Positions 50,785-62,302 of a DNA stretch of 64,000 nucleotides are shown here, piece by piece. This DNA is from Oceanicola sp. D3. Its GTDB lineage: Bacteria > Pseudomonadota > Alphaproteobacteria > Rhodobacterales > Rhodobacteraceae. Below the pieces are notes generated by a model. That model saw only the letters and a list, made by a program, of their open reading frames with translations, did no database searches and was not told the origin of the DNA. A program made the position numbers and the translations under genes. The stretch's first letter is position 1. Every line of letters starts with the position of its first letter. The DNA lies in assembly GCF_006351965.1 (NCBI RefSeq), contig NZ_CP040932.1:3844001-3908000 (forward strand). The letters are read 5' to 3'.

Positions 50785-51744
50785 TCAGATATCCTGCGGC
50801 TTGTAGTCTGCGGGCCTGCCGGGCATCACGCCCTGCAGCAGAGCGACCGATTTTTCAAGGCCTTCAAGCGAGTTCAGCAGCACATCCTCATGCTCGATCG
50901 AAAGCCAGCCATCGTAGCCCGCCATCTTCAGCCGGTAGCAGAACTGCCGCCACCATTCCTCGCCGTGGCCAAAGCCAAGCGTGATGTAGGACCAGCTGCG
51001 CGCCGGGATATCCATGAGCGAGCCGTTCTCCAGCAGGCTCGTGGTGGCCTGAACCGGCGCGTTGAGCAGCGTATCCTTGGCGTGCACGTGATAGATCGCG
51101 TCCCCCAATGCCTCGGCTGCAACCAGCGGGTCGGCCCCCATCCAGAACAGATGCGAGGGGTCGAGGTTTGCCCCGATCACGGGGCCAACCGCCGCGCGCA
51201 GCTTATGCAGCGAGGGCACGTTATAGACGCATTGGTTGCCGTGGAGTTCGAGCGCGATCCGCTCAACGCCGTTCTCGGCAGCGAGGCGCGCGATCTCGGT
51301 CCAGAACGGGATCAGCTTTTCGTCCCATTGGTAGCGCAGAATATCCTGCGTTTCCGGCGGCCATGAAGAGACAACCCAGTTGGGCATCGTGTCGGTGGCA
51401 TTGCCCGCAGGCAGGCCGGACATGGTGCAAACGGTCTTGATCCCCATCTCACCGGCAAGGCGCAGGGTCTTCTTCAAATCCTCGCCCTGCTTGGGGTCGG
51501 TTGGATGAAGCGGATTGCCATTCGCGTTGAGCGAGATGATTTCAAGGCCGCGGTCTTCGAACGCACGTTGAAAGGCCGCCTGAGCCTCCGGATTGCCCAG
51601 AAGGTCATCCATCCGGCAATGCGGCGCGGTGGACCAGCCGCAGGTATTCACCTCGATCCCCGACACGCCCATGCGGGCGGCGTGATCCAGCATCTCTTCA
51701 AACCCCATGCCGCCGAGGCTGTCGGACACAAATCCAAGTTTCAT
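50785..51744 (-). CDS. Sugar phosphate isomerase/epimerase (AP endonuclease 2 fold)
   Basis: A 319-residue TIM-barrel enzyme of the xylose isomerase-like family. Typical stretches: MKLGFVSDSLGG at the start, LALELHGNQ-type strand (IALELHGNQCVYN) and VHAKDTLL, ending with GWLSIEHED metal-ligand Glu/His pattern. It works on keto or inositol-type sugars. Start ATG 51744 with GGGAG upstream; overlaps the dehydrogenase stop by four bases. Last gene of the uptake/catabolic operon. Confidence 0.85.
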   Translation of the reverse strand: MKLGFVSDSLGGMGFEEMLDHAARMGVSGIEVNTCGWSTAPHCRMDDLLGNPEAQAAFQRAFEDRGLEIISLNANGNPLHPTDPKQGEDLKKTLRLAGEMGIKTVCTMSGLPAGNATDTMPNWVVSSWPPETQDILRYQWDEKLIPFWTEIARLAAENGVERIALELHGNQCVYNVPSLHKLRAAVGPVIGANLDPSHLFWMGADPLVAAEALGDAIYHVHAKDTLLNAPVQATTSLLENGSLMDIPARSWSYITLGFGHGEEWWRQFCYRLKMAGYDGWLSIEHEDVLLNSLEGLEKSVALLQGVMPGRPADYKPQDI

Positions 51745-52763
51745 GCCGCAACTCCCTTTCTGGCCGCGTAAAATTCTGGCTTCGGTATCAGGGTGACAGG
51801 CTGCTTCTGGCCGGTTGCCAGCGCCTTGGCCCCGGCCTCGGCGACGATCGCCGCGCAATACCCGTCCCAACAGTCCGATGCGATTGCGGGGAAGGCCCCG
51901 GTTTCAACAAAGCGGAGGAAATCCCGGTTCTGCCGCACATAGGCTTCGTGATACCGGCCCCGCCAATCCGCGTCATAGCGGGTGCTGGAGGCCAGTTTCA
52001 TATCTGTCCGCGTGTAGGCCACGTTGTTCATGGCAATTGAGCCAGCCTCGCCCACAAGTTCGGCGCGCACGTCATAGCCGTAGGCGGCGTTGTTATTGAT
52101 CTCGATGGTCACCAGCTGACCGTCTGCGGTTTCAAGAACCATCACCACCGGGGCAACGCGGGCGTCAGAGCGGCGCGGCTGATGGGCCGTTACGCTGACA
52201 AACTCGGTGCCGAGCACGTGGCGGACAACGTCAAACTCATGCGGCGCAGAATTGGTGATGGCCATCGCCCCGGTGAAATCCGCCGCGGGCGTCTCCACGT
52301 TGCGGTGAAAGTTGTGCATCATCAGCGCGCGCCCCAGTGCGCCATCACTCAGCGCCTGACGCATCTCGATGTAAGACTGGTCGTAGCGGCGCATGAAGCC
52401 CAGCATCACATGCTGCTTTCCACTGTTCTGCTCCGCTTCGATGACTTCGAGACATTCTGCCGAGGATTGCGACAGGGGCTTTTCGCACAGCACGGGCTTG
52501 CCCGCCGCGATGCAGGCCTTCGAGAGCGGCGCGTGGGTAAAGTCCGGCGAGGCCACGATTACGGCATCCACATCCGAACGGCTCACCACGGCCTCGGGCT
52601 CGCTTGAGATGTCTGCCGCGCCGGTCGCGTCGGCAACGGATTGCGCGCGAGACCGGTCCATATCGCAGATGACCTGCACCTGCGCCCCCGGAAGATCCCG
52701 GGCTGCGATACGAGCATGGTCTTCCCCCATCAGGCCCGCGCCAATGATTGCCAATCGGATCAT
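51741..52763 (-). CDS. Gfo/Idh/MocA-family dehydrogenase
   Basis: A 340-residue NAD(P)-dependent sugar or inositol dehydrogenase. Rossmann motif AIIGAGLMGEDHARI (5-19), then the catalytic Lys in CEKPLSQ. The C-terminal domain has HEFDVVRHVLG, the family's active-site His. The ATG at 52763 is preferred over an upstream start at 52793. Resembles inositol 2-dehydrogenase, but substrate is not decided by sequence. Confidence 0.88.
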   Translation of the reverse strand: MIRLAIIGAGLMGEDHARIAARDLPGAQVQVICDMDRSRAQSVADATGAADISSEPEAVVSRSDVDAVIVASPDFTHAPLSKACIAAGKPVLCEKPLSQSSAECLEVIEAEQNSGKQHVMLGFMRRYDQSYIEMRQALSDGALGRALMMHNFHRNVETPAADFTGAMAITNSAPHEFDVVRHVLGTEFVSVTAHQPRRSDARVAPVVMVLETADGQLVTIEINNNAAYGYDVRAELVGEAGSIAMNNVAYTRTDMKLASSTRYDADWRGRYHEAYVRQNRDFLRFVETGAFPAIASDCWDGYCAAIVAEAGAKALATGQKQPVTLIPKPEFYAARKGVAA

Positions 52764-52868
52764 CCGACAGTCTCCATCCGTTCGGTCGGGCATGGGGCCC
52801 GCCGGCTTCGGTTCATTTCAGTTATCAGTGCCCCGTTGGAGCAAGGCCCAACGGATTCGCGAGCAGCC

Positions 52869-53666
52869 CTAAACTGTCGCGGTCTCGCCCTCAATGCTGG
52901 CTTCGAGGTCGGTCATCGACTCGCCCCCCGCCATGAGGTCTGCGATTTCCTCTCGGGATCTCTCACCCTTGCGGAAGTCCGCAGCAATCGCGCCCCGGAT
53001 CAGAACGGCAAAGTGGTCGCCCACGGCCATTGCGTGCATCACCTGGTGGGTGATGAAGATCACCGCCAGACCGCGCCGCTTGGCCTCGTTCACGATGCGC
53101 AGAACGTGCGCCGATTGCTTCACGCCAAGTGCCGCCGTCGGCTCATCCAAGATCAAGACCCGTGCGCCGAAGTAGACGGCACGCGCAATCGCAAGAGACT
53201 GCCGCTCACCGCCAGACAGGCCGCCGACAAGGCGATCGCCATCTTCAATCCGCGTGATCCCGAAGTTGCGCACCTCGCGCACCGCGATCTCATTGGCCTT
53301 TTCCCGGTCGAACACCTGAAAGGGGCCCCAGCCCTTGGTCGGCTCGACACCCGCAAAGAAGCTGCGGGCAATCGACATCAGGGGGAAGGTGCCGCCAAAC
53401 TGGTGCACGCAGGCAATCTCGGCCTCCTGGGCCTCTTTCGGCCCGCTGAAGCTGATGGGTTTGCCATCCATCAGGATCTCGCCGCTGGTTGGGGCGTGCA
53501 CCCCGGCCATGGTCTTGATCAGCGTCGACTTGCCCGCACCGTTGTCGCCCAGCAGGCAAAGCACTTCGCCCGCCTTGACCGAAAGGCTGATGCCGTGGAG
53601 CACGTCGATCGGCCCAAATGACTTGTCGACATTGCGAAGCTCAAGAACGTTCTCTGTATTCGACAT
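52869..53666 (-). CDS. Sugar ABC transporter ATPase (single-domain, FrcA-like)
   Basis: A 265-residue ATPase: Walker A GDNGAGKST (40-48), Q-loop Gln89, signature LSGGERQ (150-156), Walker B VLILDEP (170-176) and switch His in FITHQV. Unlike RbsA/MglA it has one nucleotide-binding domain, as in FrcA. Four bases separate it from the permease. Confidence 0.92.
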   Translation of the reverse strand: MSNTENVLELRNVDKSFGPIDVLHGISLSVKAGEVLCLLGDNGAGKSTLIKTMAGVHAPTSGEILMDGKPISFSGPKEAQEAEIACVHQFGGTFPLMSIARSFFAGVEPTKGWGPFQVFDREKANEIAVREVRNFGITRIEDGDRLVGGLSGGERQSLAIARAVYFGARVLILDEPTAALGVKQSAHVLRIVNEAKRRGLAVIFITHQVMHAMAVGDHFAVLIRGAIAADFRKGERSREEIADLMAGGESMTDLEASIEGETATV

Positions 53667-53669
53667 GGC

Positions 53670-54722
53670 TTAGTCCTCCTTCTTGCCGGACGACCAGCTG
53701 GTTGCGAGTCTCTGGAAAGTCCCGTTCATCAGAACCGCGATCAGAAGCATCACACCGATGATCAGCAGTGAAAGGTTCCTGTCGATGTCCGTGTAGTTGA
53801 TGCCCTGCTGCACGATGCCGAGCGTCATGGTGCCAAACACCACCCCGGCAACCGAGCCAAAGCCACCGTTCAACAGCACACCACCGACAACGCTCGCGAT
53901 GATCGTGAAGAAGATCATGTTGAAGAACGTGGCCGACTGGGCCGAGTTGAACTGGATCACCTGGCACATCCCGGCAAGCGCGGTGCAGACCGAGCACAGG
54001 ATGAAGAGCCAGATCTTCAGCTTGTTCACCGGAATGCCCGCGTTGCGCGCGCTCTCCGGGTCACCGCCGACGGCGAACACCCAGTTGCCCCAAGGCGATT
54101 TGTGCAGGAAGAACCAGAACACCACGATCAGGGCAAGCCACCAATACACCGCCGAACGGAAGCCAAAGTAACGCGTGCCAAAGAGCGCCTTGGCCCAATC
54201 CGGCGATTGCATCGAAACGTTGGTGTTGTTGATCAGAAAGTCCGAAAGGGCGAGCGTGAGGCCGCCAACCGCGAAAAGCGTGGCGAGTGTCACGATGAAA
54301 GAGGGCACCTGCGTCCGCGTCACCAAAAGGCCGTTCACCAAGCCAACACTCGCGGCCATCGTCAGCGTCATGATGATGCCAAGCCACATCGGAACATCGT
54401 AGTGGTTGACGCTGATCCCCAGCATCATGGCGGAGGCGGGCAAAACCGCGCCGGTCGAAATATCCAACTCGCCCGCGATCATCAGAAAGGCGACCGGGAT
54501 CGCGATGATGCCAACGGTGCTGGCGAAGTTCATCCAATTCGCAAAGCCCGCGATCGAGAGGAAATTGCGCGCAAAGCCGAACATCGCGAAGATGGCAAAC
54601 ACGATGACCATCCCGACGAACGCGCCCATGGCTGGGCTGCGGAACATTTCTCCCAATGAAAACCGGGATGTTGCGGATTTCGGGCTCGGAGCCTCTGAGC
54701 TTGATGTTTCGGTATGGGCCAA
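53670..54722 (-). CDS. Sugar ABC transporter permease (FrcC/RbsC-like)
   Basis: A 350-residue inner-membrane permease with about ten helices. Hallmarks: VAFLMIAGELDISTGAVL, an EAA-like NAGIPVNKLKIWLF loop and a conserved VGGVLLNGGFGSVAGVVFG. It forms the channel of the transporter with the ATPase below. Confidence 0.92.
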   Translation of the reverse strand: MAHTETSSSEAPSPKSATSRFSLGEMFRSPAMGAFVGMVIVFAIFAMFGFARNFLSIAGFANWMNFASTVGIIAIPVAFLMIAGELDISTGAVLPASAMMLGISVNHYDVPMWLGIIMTLTMAASVGLVNGLLVTRTQVPSFIVTLATLFAVGGLTLALSDFLINNTNVSMQSPDWAKALFGTRYFGFRSAVYWWLALIVVFWFFLHKSPWGNWVFAVGGDPESARNAGIPVNKLKIWLFILCSVCTALAGMCQVIQFNSAQSATFFNMIFFTIIASVVGGVLLNGGFGSVAGVVFGTMTLGIVQQGINYTDIDRNLSLLIIGVMLLIAVLMNGTFQRLATSWSSGKKED

Positions 54723-54780
54723 GGGTTCTCTCCCCGCTAGGTCTGCGGTTGGGTCATGTGATTGAAAAATCTGTTCGGAC

Positions 54781-54808
54781 GGCCAGCCAACACGAAGGTT
54801 GGCTGGCC
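54781..54808 (-). promoter_or_regulatory. Strong hairpin between binding-protein and permease genes
   Basis: GGCCAGCCAAC (54781-54791) and GTTGGCTGGCC (54798-54808) form a perfect 11-bp stem with a six-base loop. No T-run follows on the minus strand. Such hairpins protect the 5' message and keep binding protein in excess over permease. Confidence 0.75.
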
Positions 54809-54823
54809 ACCAGGGAGACCTGT

Positions 54824-55777
54824 TTAACGGGTGCCCGCTTCAACACCTGCGAAGGTCGCGTCGATGTTGGAGGAGTCCACGATCGCAGGGCCAGTCAGCA
54901 CCGGCTGGGTGGCGATCTTGGTGCCGAAATCGATGTGAGCGGCCAGCGTGGAGACCGAGAGGAAGCCTTGGTAGTAAGGCGTCTGGTCGATGGCCATCGT
55001 CTGAGTGCCGGCCTTGATGCGGTCCAGCGTGGAGGGGCTCAGGTCGAAGGTGCCCAGCTTGACTTCACCAGTCTTGCCCAGCTGCTCGATTGCGGCAGCG
55101 GAGGCGTCCGCAGCCCAGGTTGCCAGGTTCACGACAGCGTCGATGCTTTCGTCGCCGTTCAGCTCGGCTTCGATGGCAGCGGATGTACCGGCAACGTCAC
55201 CGTCGAGGTTTGCGGGCACGCGCAGGATGGTTGCCTTTGCACCGGCTTCAGTTGCGCCATCCTCAACGCCCTTGCAGCGTGCTTCAAGGTTCACCGTGCC
55301 CGGGATCTGGATGTGGCAGAGGATGTGCTTGGCACCGGCTTCGGCCATGTACTTGCCGCCGGCAACACCGGCCACATACTCGTCCGAACCAAAGTAGTTC
55401 AGCGCACCGGACTCTTCGAGCTTGTCGCCACCACCGTTCAGCAGGGTCACCTTGATGCCCGCGTCAATCGCCGCCTGAATGGCGGGCAGCTGTGCGTCCG
55501 GAACGGGCAGAACGGTCGCGATGCCATCAACACCCTGAGCGGTCGCCTGTTCGATCAGCGTGGCCAGATCAGCGCCATAGTTGTCGTAGTTGTTGGTTTG
55601 CAGGATGTTCAGCGATCCGCCGCGAGCCTCTACTAACACGGCTGCATCTTCTGCACCCTTCTTCACGACATTCCAGAACGAGTCCTGGTTGGACCCGATA
55701 ACCAGCGCGATATCGGCGGCAAAAGCACCGGACGCCGTGATCGCAAGGGCAGCAGTGGTTGCGATAAGTTTCTTCAT
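54824..55777 (-). CDS. Sugar-binding periplasmic protein (FrcB-like)
   Basis: A 317-residue substrate-binding protein of the type I periplasmic fold (Peripla_BP_4). Signal peptide: MKKLIATTAALAITASGAFA with cleavage before AD. Ribose/fructose-type stretches: VIGSNQDSFWNVVKKGAEDA, then GVDGIATVLPVP and FGSDEYVAGVAGG. First gene of the operon. Substrate not determined. Confidence 0.92.
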   Translation of the reverse strand: MKKLIATTAALAITASGAFAADIALVIGSNQDSFWNVVKKGAEDAAVLVEARGGSLNILQTNNYDNYGADLATLIEQATAQGVDGIATVLPVPDAQLPAIQAAIDAGIKVTLLNGGGDKLEESGALNYFGSDEYVAGVAGGKYMAEAGAKHILCHIQIPGTVNLEARCKGVEDGATEAGAKATILRVPANLDGDVAGTSAAIEAELNGDESIDAVVNLATWAADASAAAIEQLGKTGEVKLGTFDLSPSTLDRIKAGTQTMAIDQTPYYQGFLSVSTLAAHIDFGTKIATQPVLTGPAIVDSSNIDATFAGVEAGTR

Positions 55778-55966
55778 GTCGATTTCCTCCCATCGGTACA
55801 GCCGCTCTCTTGCGGCTCGACATTATATGTTGGCCAAGCGGCCGATTTGCTCGCGAGAGAGCGCACAGGATGACCGGCCTGCCAGAGCAGCTCGTTCATC
55901 TCTCAATTGTGCATTGGGCCTCCCCCAAAACGTTGAAGTCTCGATTCCCTCGTGAGCACTATCAAC

Positions 55967-55979
55967 GCATTTCAAATGC
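55967..55979. promoter_or_regulatory. Candidate LacI operator
   Basis: GCATTTCAAATGC is a perfect 13-base palindrome between the divergent binding-protein and LacI genes. It is a reasonable site for the LacI protein next door. The region 55778-56073 holds no gene. Confidence 0.45.
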
Positions 55980-56073
55980 CCCTTTGACATTATCCGCATC
56001 AAGGCTAATTCTACCAAAAGCGCACTTTCGTCTCATTTAGCTTCGGGGCGATGGATTTTTGAGATGAAATGAG

Positions 56074-57102
56074 ATGAAGAGACCAACGATCCCTGACCTC
56101 GCAAAGGCCGCTGGCGTGTCGGTCTCCACGGTGAACCGTGTGCTCAATCAGCCGGAGTCCGTGCGCGCCCCGACCAAGGAGCGGGTTCTGACCGCAGCGG
56201 AAGAAATCGGGTTTTACGGCCTCGGAACGATAGAGCATGCCGTCAAGTCCACCCGCACCACGCACCGGCTGGGCGTGCTCTTGCAAAGGGGGTCACGGGC
56301 TTTCTATCGCAATCTGGGTGATGCTGTTGGCGCGGCCGCAGAGGCTTATGAAGGCCACAAGATCGAGCTTACCGTCGAGTTTCTTGAAGATCTGACACCC
56401 GAGAGGGTCGCCAAGCACATTCTCACGATGGGCGAACATTGCGAAGCCCTGGCCATTGTCGCGCCCCAGCACCCGCTCGTCGCAGATGCCATCGACTCGG
56501 TCTTGGCAACCGGCGTGCCGATTGTGTCTCTCATCGGCCCGCTGACAGCGCAGGGCAACATCAGCTTTGTCGGGCTCGACAACTGGAAGGTCGGGCGAAC
56601 CGCTGCCTGGGCCTTTGACAAGATGGTGCGTGAACCCGGCGAGATCGGCGTGCTTGTCGGCTCTCACCGGCTTCGGAACCAAGAGATGAACGAAAGCGGC
56701 TTTCGGTCCTACTTCCGCGAGCACAACGCCAAGTTCTCCGTTCTCGAACCGCTCCCCACCTACGAATCCGCCGCTGTCGCGCGTGAGCACGTGGAAAAGC
56801 TGCTCACCGACCGCCCAAACCTCTGCGGCCTCTACATTTCCGGCGGCGGTGTCACGGGCGCAATTGCCGCGCTGAGGGCGATGCCGAAGCGAGATGACTT
56901 TGTTGCCGTCGGCTACGAACTCTTCGACGATACACGCGCCGCCCTGATCGACGGCACCCTCTCCATGATCATCTCGCACCCGATGAAGCGCTTCGCCCGC
57001 GAAACCATCGCCACGCTGATGAAGGCCAAAACCGGCGGCCCCGATGGTGGGGCACATCGGGTCACATTCGGCTTCGAGATCTCCACGCCGGAAAGCGTCT
57101 GA
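56074..57102 (+). CDS. LacI-family transcriptional regulator
   Basis: A 342-residue regulator. N-terminal helix-turn-helix (IPDLAKAAGVSVSTVNRVLN) and hinge, then a periplasmic-binding-like sugar-sensing domain (LGVLLQRGSRAFYRNLGDAV ...). It is divergent from the uptake/catabolic operon and should repress it until the sugar appears. The sequence before the ATG has GAGATGA but no strong ribosome-binding site. Confidence 0.92.
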   Translation: MKRPTIPDLAKAAGVSVSTVNRVLNQPESVRAPTKERVLTAAEEIGFYGLGTIEHAVKSTRTTHRLGVLLQRGSRAFYRNLGDAVGAAAEAYEGHKIELTVEFLEDLTPERVAKHILTMGEHCEALAIVAPQHPLVADAIDSVLATGVPIVSLIGPLTAQGNISFVGLDNWKVGRTAAWAFDKMVREPGEIGVLVGSHRLRNQEMNESGFRSYFREHNAKFSVLEPLPTYESAAVAREHVEKLLTDRPNLCGLYISGGGVTGAIAALRAMPKRDDFVAVGYELFDDTRAALIDGTLSMIISHPMKRFARETIATLMKAKTGGPDGGAHRVTFGFEISTPESV

Positions 57103-57250
57103 CCTTCCTACCACGCACAAAGCCGCCCCCAAGCGCCGCTCTGGCGTAAATGAAGCGTGAATTGCGGCATGGCAGGAAGCCCGGGCGGGGACGGCGGCGG
57201 CTCTCCAAGGCATACTCGCGGTATTCCTTGATGCAATTGATGAGCCCGCC

Positions 57251-58813
57251 ATGCCCAGCCTGCGTTATTCCATCCAGAGCACCCTGTTTTCCATCATCGA
57301 GGCAATCCCGCCGCTGGCGAAGCTGGCCAATCGCTGGGCGATCAACCGGGTGGTGAAGCGGGCGCGCAGCCGGCCGCATCCGCTCAGCACCATCGGTGAC
57401 TACGTGTCATGGCGCGGGCTGACGGACCGCCGGTGGAGCGGCAGGCACCTGCCACCGCAGCGCCGCAGCAACCTGCCGGAGGTGGAAAGCCTGCTGCCCC
57501 TCTTCGAGCGGCGCGCCGGGGTGCAACGGCTGTGCCCCAAGTCCACCTGCCTGTTCCCCACCTTCGCCCAATACCTGACCGACGGATTTTTGCGCACCGA
57601 AACCGACGAGCTGATCGCCGAGGGGGAAGACCCGGAGCTGCGCCTGCGGCGGAACACATCGAACCACGAGATAGACCTCTGCACGCTTTACGGGCGGACC
57701 CATGCGCAAACCGTCGCGCTCAGGCTCTGCTCGGAGGAGAAGGGGCGCAAGGGGCGGCTGAAATCGCAACAGATCAACGGCGAGGAGTATCCCCCGTTCC
57801 TCTACAAAGACGGCGCGCCCGACCCGCAGTTCGCCGTGCTGGACCCGGCCCTTGGCCAAAAAGATCTGCCCCCCGCCCAGCGCGACACGCTTTTTGCCGT
57901 GGGGGGCGACCGGGTCAACTCCGTGCCTCAGGTGGCAATGCTCAACACGCTCCTGCTGCGCGAGCACAACCGACTGGCGGGCGAGATCGAAGCCGCGCAC
58001 CCCGAGTGGAACGATACCCGCGTGTTCGAAACCGCCCGCAACACGATGATCGTGCTCTTCATCAAGCTGGTGGTGGAGGATTACATCAACCACATCTCCC
58101 CCCTGCCCTTCGCCCTCAAGGCCGACCCATCGGTGGCGTGGGAGGCAAGCTGGAACAAGCCCAACTGGATCACCACCGAGTTCAGCCTGCTCTATCGCTG
58201 GCACGCGCTGATCCCCGACGAAATGCCGTGGGGCGGCAGCCCGCAGCCCCTCGCCGGGACCCTGCGCAACAATACCCTGCTCCTTGAGGGCGGCTTGCTG
58301 AAGGCCTTCGAAACCGTCAGCGCCACCCCGGCCGCGGAGCTGGGCCCACGCAACACCGCCACCCCGCTGCTGGAGGTAGAGAAGGCCTCGATCCTGCAAG
58401 ACAGGCACTGCGAGCTGGCCAGCTTTTCCGACTATTGCGCCTATCTCAAGCAGGACCGGCCACAGAGCTTTGAGGATATTTCCTCCGATCCGGATGTGGC
58501 CGCAGAGCTGGCCCGGCACTATGCCAGCCCCGATCAGGTAGATTTCTTCGTCGGCCTGTTCTGCGAAGACCGCGTGCCCAACAGCCCGCTCCCCAATCTT
58601 GTGCTGGTCTTCGTCGCGCTCGACGCCTTCAGCCAGGCCCTGACCAACCCGCTGCTCTCCCGCCATGTCTTTGTGCCAGAAACCTTTTCAGCCCCCGGAT
58701 GGGAGGCAATTCAGGAAACGGCCACGGTGCGCGACATCGTGGATCGCAACGTGCCCGGCGGCGCGGGCAACAGCTTTATCGCGATGACCCGGGCAGACTG
58801 GCAGCCAGAATAG
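57251..58813 (+). CDS. Cyclooxygenase-like haem peroxidase (animal peroxidase superfamily)
   Basis: A 520-residue protein that aligns closely with vertebrate prostaglandin synthase cores. Conserved features: RHLPP (Arg65, place of Arg120), FAQYLTDGF (105-113), RVNSVPQ, LLLREHNRLAGEIEAAHPEW (235-254), VVEDYINHI, EFSLLYRWHALIPDEM with Tyr315 (catalytic Tyr of COX) and His318 (proximal haem ligand), and FSQALTNPLL (Ser at the aspirin site). The distal His of the FTHQF motif is Asp111 here. There is no EGF-like domain or signal peptide; the N-terminus has an amphipathic stretch. Probably a fatty-acid oxygenase with altered peroxidase activity. katG follows in the same direction. Confidence 0.9.
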   Translation: MPSLRYSIQSTLFSIIEAIPPLAKLANRWAINRVVKRARSRPHPLSTIGDYVSWRGLTDRRWSGRHLPPQRRSNLPEVESLLPLFERRAGVQRLCPKSTCLFPTFAQYLTDGFLRTETDELIAEGEDPELRLRRNTSNHEIDLCTLYGRTHAQTVALRLCSEEKGRKGRLKSQQINGEEYPPFLYKDGAPDPQFAVLDPALGQKDLPPAQRDTLFAVGGDRVNSVPQVAMLNTLLLREHNRLAGEIEAAHPEWNDTRVFETARNTMIVLFIKLVVEDYINHISPLPFALKADPSVAWEASWNKPNWITTEFSLLYRWHALIPDEMPWGGSPQPLAGTLRNNTLLLEGGLLKAFETVSATPAAELGPRNTATPLLEVEKASILQDRHCELASFSDYCAYLKQDRPQSFEDISSDPDVAAELARHYASPDQVDFFVGLFCEDRVPNSPLPNLVLVFVALDAFSQALTNPLLSRHVFVPETFSAPGWEAIQETATVRDIVDRNVPGGAGNSFIAMTRADWQPE

Positions 58814-58867
58814 CCGCATCCATAAGATCGCCTTATCAACAAAATCTGCAAATCCAATTTTTCCTGA

Positions 58868-61156
<2,289 letters not shown>

Positions 61157-61177
61157 TCACGCCTCAACACCACAGCC

Positions 61178-61207
61178 AAGGGGCGCCGGGGAAACTCGGC
61201 GCCCCTT
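61178..61207 (+). terminator. Terminator after katG
   Basis: AAGGGGCGCCG (61178-61188) pairs perfectly with CGGCGCCCCTT (61197-61207); a T-rich tail (TTTCTCATTTTC) follows. It ends the rightward katG transcript. Confidence 0.85.
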
Positions 61208-61360
61208 TCTCATTTTCTTGCGGGCAAATATCCCCCGGCCCCCTCCCCTAGCTCGCCGCACATCCCAACCCCACCGCCCCGCCCGCCGGTGCCATGACGC
61301 GCCGAGGAGGGGGCCGCACACAAAGGAATGCACCCGCAGGGCGCGCAATTTGACAGCAGC

Positions 61361-61396
61361 CAAAGAAAACGCCGCCGGAGGAATGCCCCGGCGGCG
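61361..61396 (-). terminator. Terminator of the acidic secreted protein gene
   Basis: On the minus strand CGCCGCCGG (complement of 61388-61396) pairs with CCGGCGGCG (complement of 61370-61378), followed by TTTTCTTT. It lies 27 bases beyond the gene's stop. Confidence 0.75.
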
Positions 61397-61422
61397 CTTG
61401 GTCTTCGATCTGTCCGGAGGGA

Positions 61423-62130
61423 TCAGTTCGTCAGGATGTAGTAGCTGTTGCGGATCCGGCCCTGGTTGCGGACGCCGATAAAGAAGTAGCCATCCCACTT
61501 CGGGGTCCACGAGCAGTAGAGCTTGTCGGAGTAGCTGCGGTCGAGGCAGATCACGTTGCCGCCCTCATCCGTCACCACGAGGTCAAGGTTGGCATCGCCG
61601 TCGCCCACGATGGCCAGCTCAGCGAGGCGTCCGCCGTAGAACGGCACCTTGAACACGTCGGTCTTGCCAGCAGGCAGGCGCGACAGGGTGCGCGAGGCAC
61701 CGCCGATGCGGCCACGGGAGCCCTCGGCCTTGATGTCGGCAATCATGCTCTTCAGGGCTTCGTCGTCACCGGCCAGTTCCTCGGCCTCGGCAAGCATCTC
61801 CTCGGGGGTGGTCGGCGCGTCCACGCCTTCACCTTCTTCGGCGCCCTCGTAGCCTTCGATGTCCTTGGTTTCCTTCTCGCGCTCAACGTCCTCGGCCTCG
61901 ACCGACATGGCGATCTTGGCGGCGGTGATGATCGAGAGCGCGTCCTTGTTGGCCGAGCCGTAAGCGTAGAGATCCTGCGCCATGGCCATCTGGGCCACCG
62001 CACCGGCCTCGCCGCCACCCGCGCCATCGGCGGCGTTGGCGCCTTCCTTGTCCTGCGCCCAGGCGGTGCTGCCGAGGGCGACCACCGCAGTCGTCGCCAG
62101 CACGGCGCTGAGGGTCTTGAATTTGGTCAT
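61423..62130 (-). CDS. Secreted acidic protein with PPC-like C-terminal domain
   Basis: A 235-residue exported protein: signal peptide MTKFKTLSAVLATTAVVALG followed by STAWA-QD. Residues 75-150 are a long acidic, helix-rich linker (Glu/Asp/Ala). The last 85 residues (GKTDVFKVPFYGGRLAELAI ... LDLVVTDEGGNVICLDRSYS ... YYILTN) have the strand pattern of the pre-peptidase C-terminal domain. It is not attached to a peptidase here. The start at 62130 is chosen over 62133 because AAAGG is nearer the right distance. Function unknown. Confidence 0.75.
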   Translation of the reverse strand: MTKFKTLSAVLATTAVVALGSTAWAQDKEGANAADGAGGGEAGAVAQMAMAQDLYAYGSANKDALSIITAAKIAMSVEAEDVEREKETKDIEGYEGAEEGEGVDAPTTPEEMLAEAEELAGDDEALKSMIADIKAEGSRGRIGGASRTLSRLPAGKTDVFKVPFYGGRLAELAIVGDGDANLDLVVTDEGGNVICLDRSYSDKLYCSWTPKWDGYFFIGVRNQGRIRNSYYILTN

Positions 62131-62302
62131 CATTACCTTTCGTCCTTCCCTTCTCATGGGCGGCGGTGGCCGGGGTGACCCCACCGAAATCATGTGCAGA
62201 GACTGACAAATGCCGCCGCGTAAGGGAAGATGGTTTTTGGTGACAAATGCCGTTAGCGCTGAAATTCCAATGCGTTAAGCCCGCCGCTTTTATCTTTTGA
62301 CA

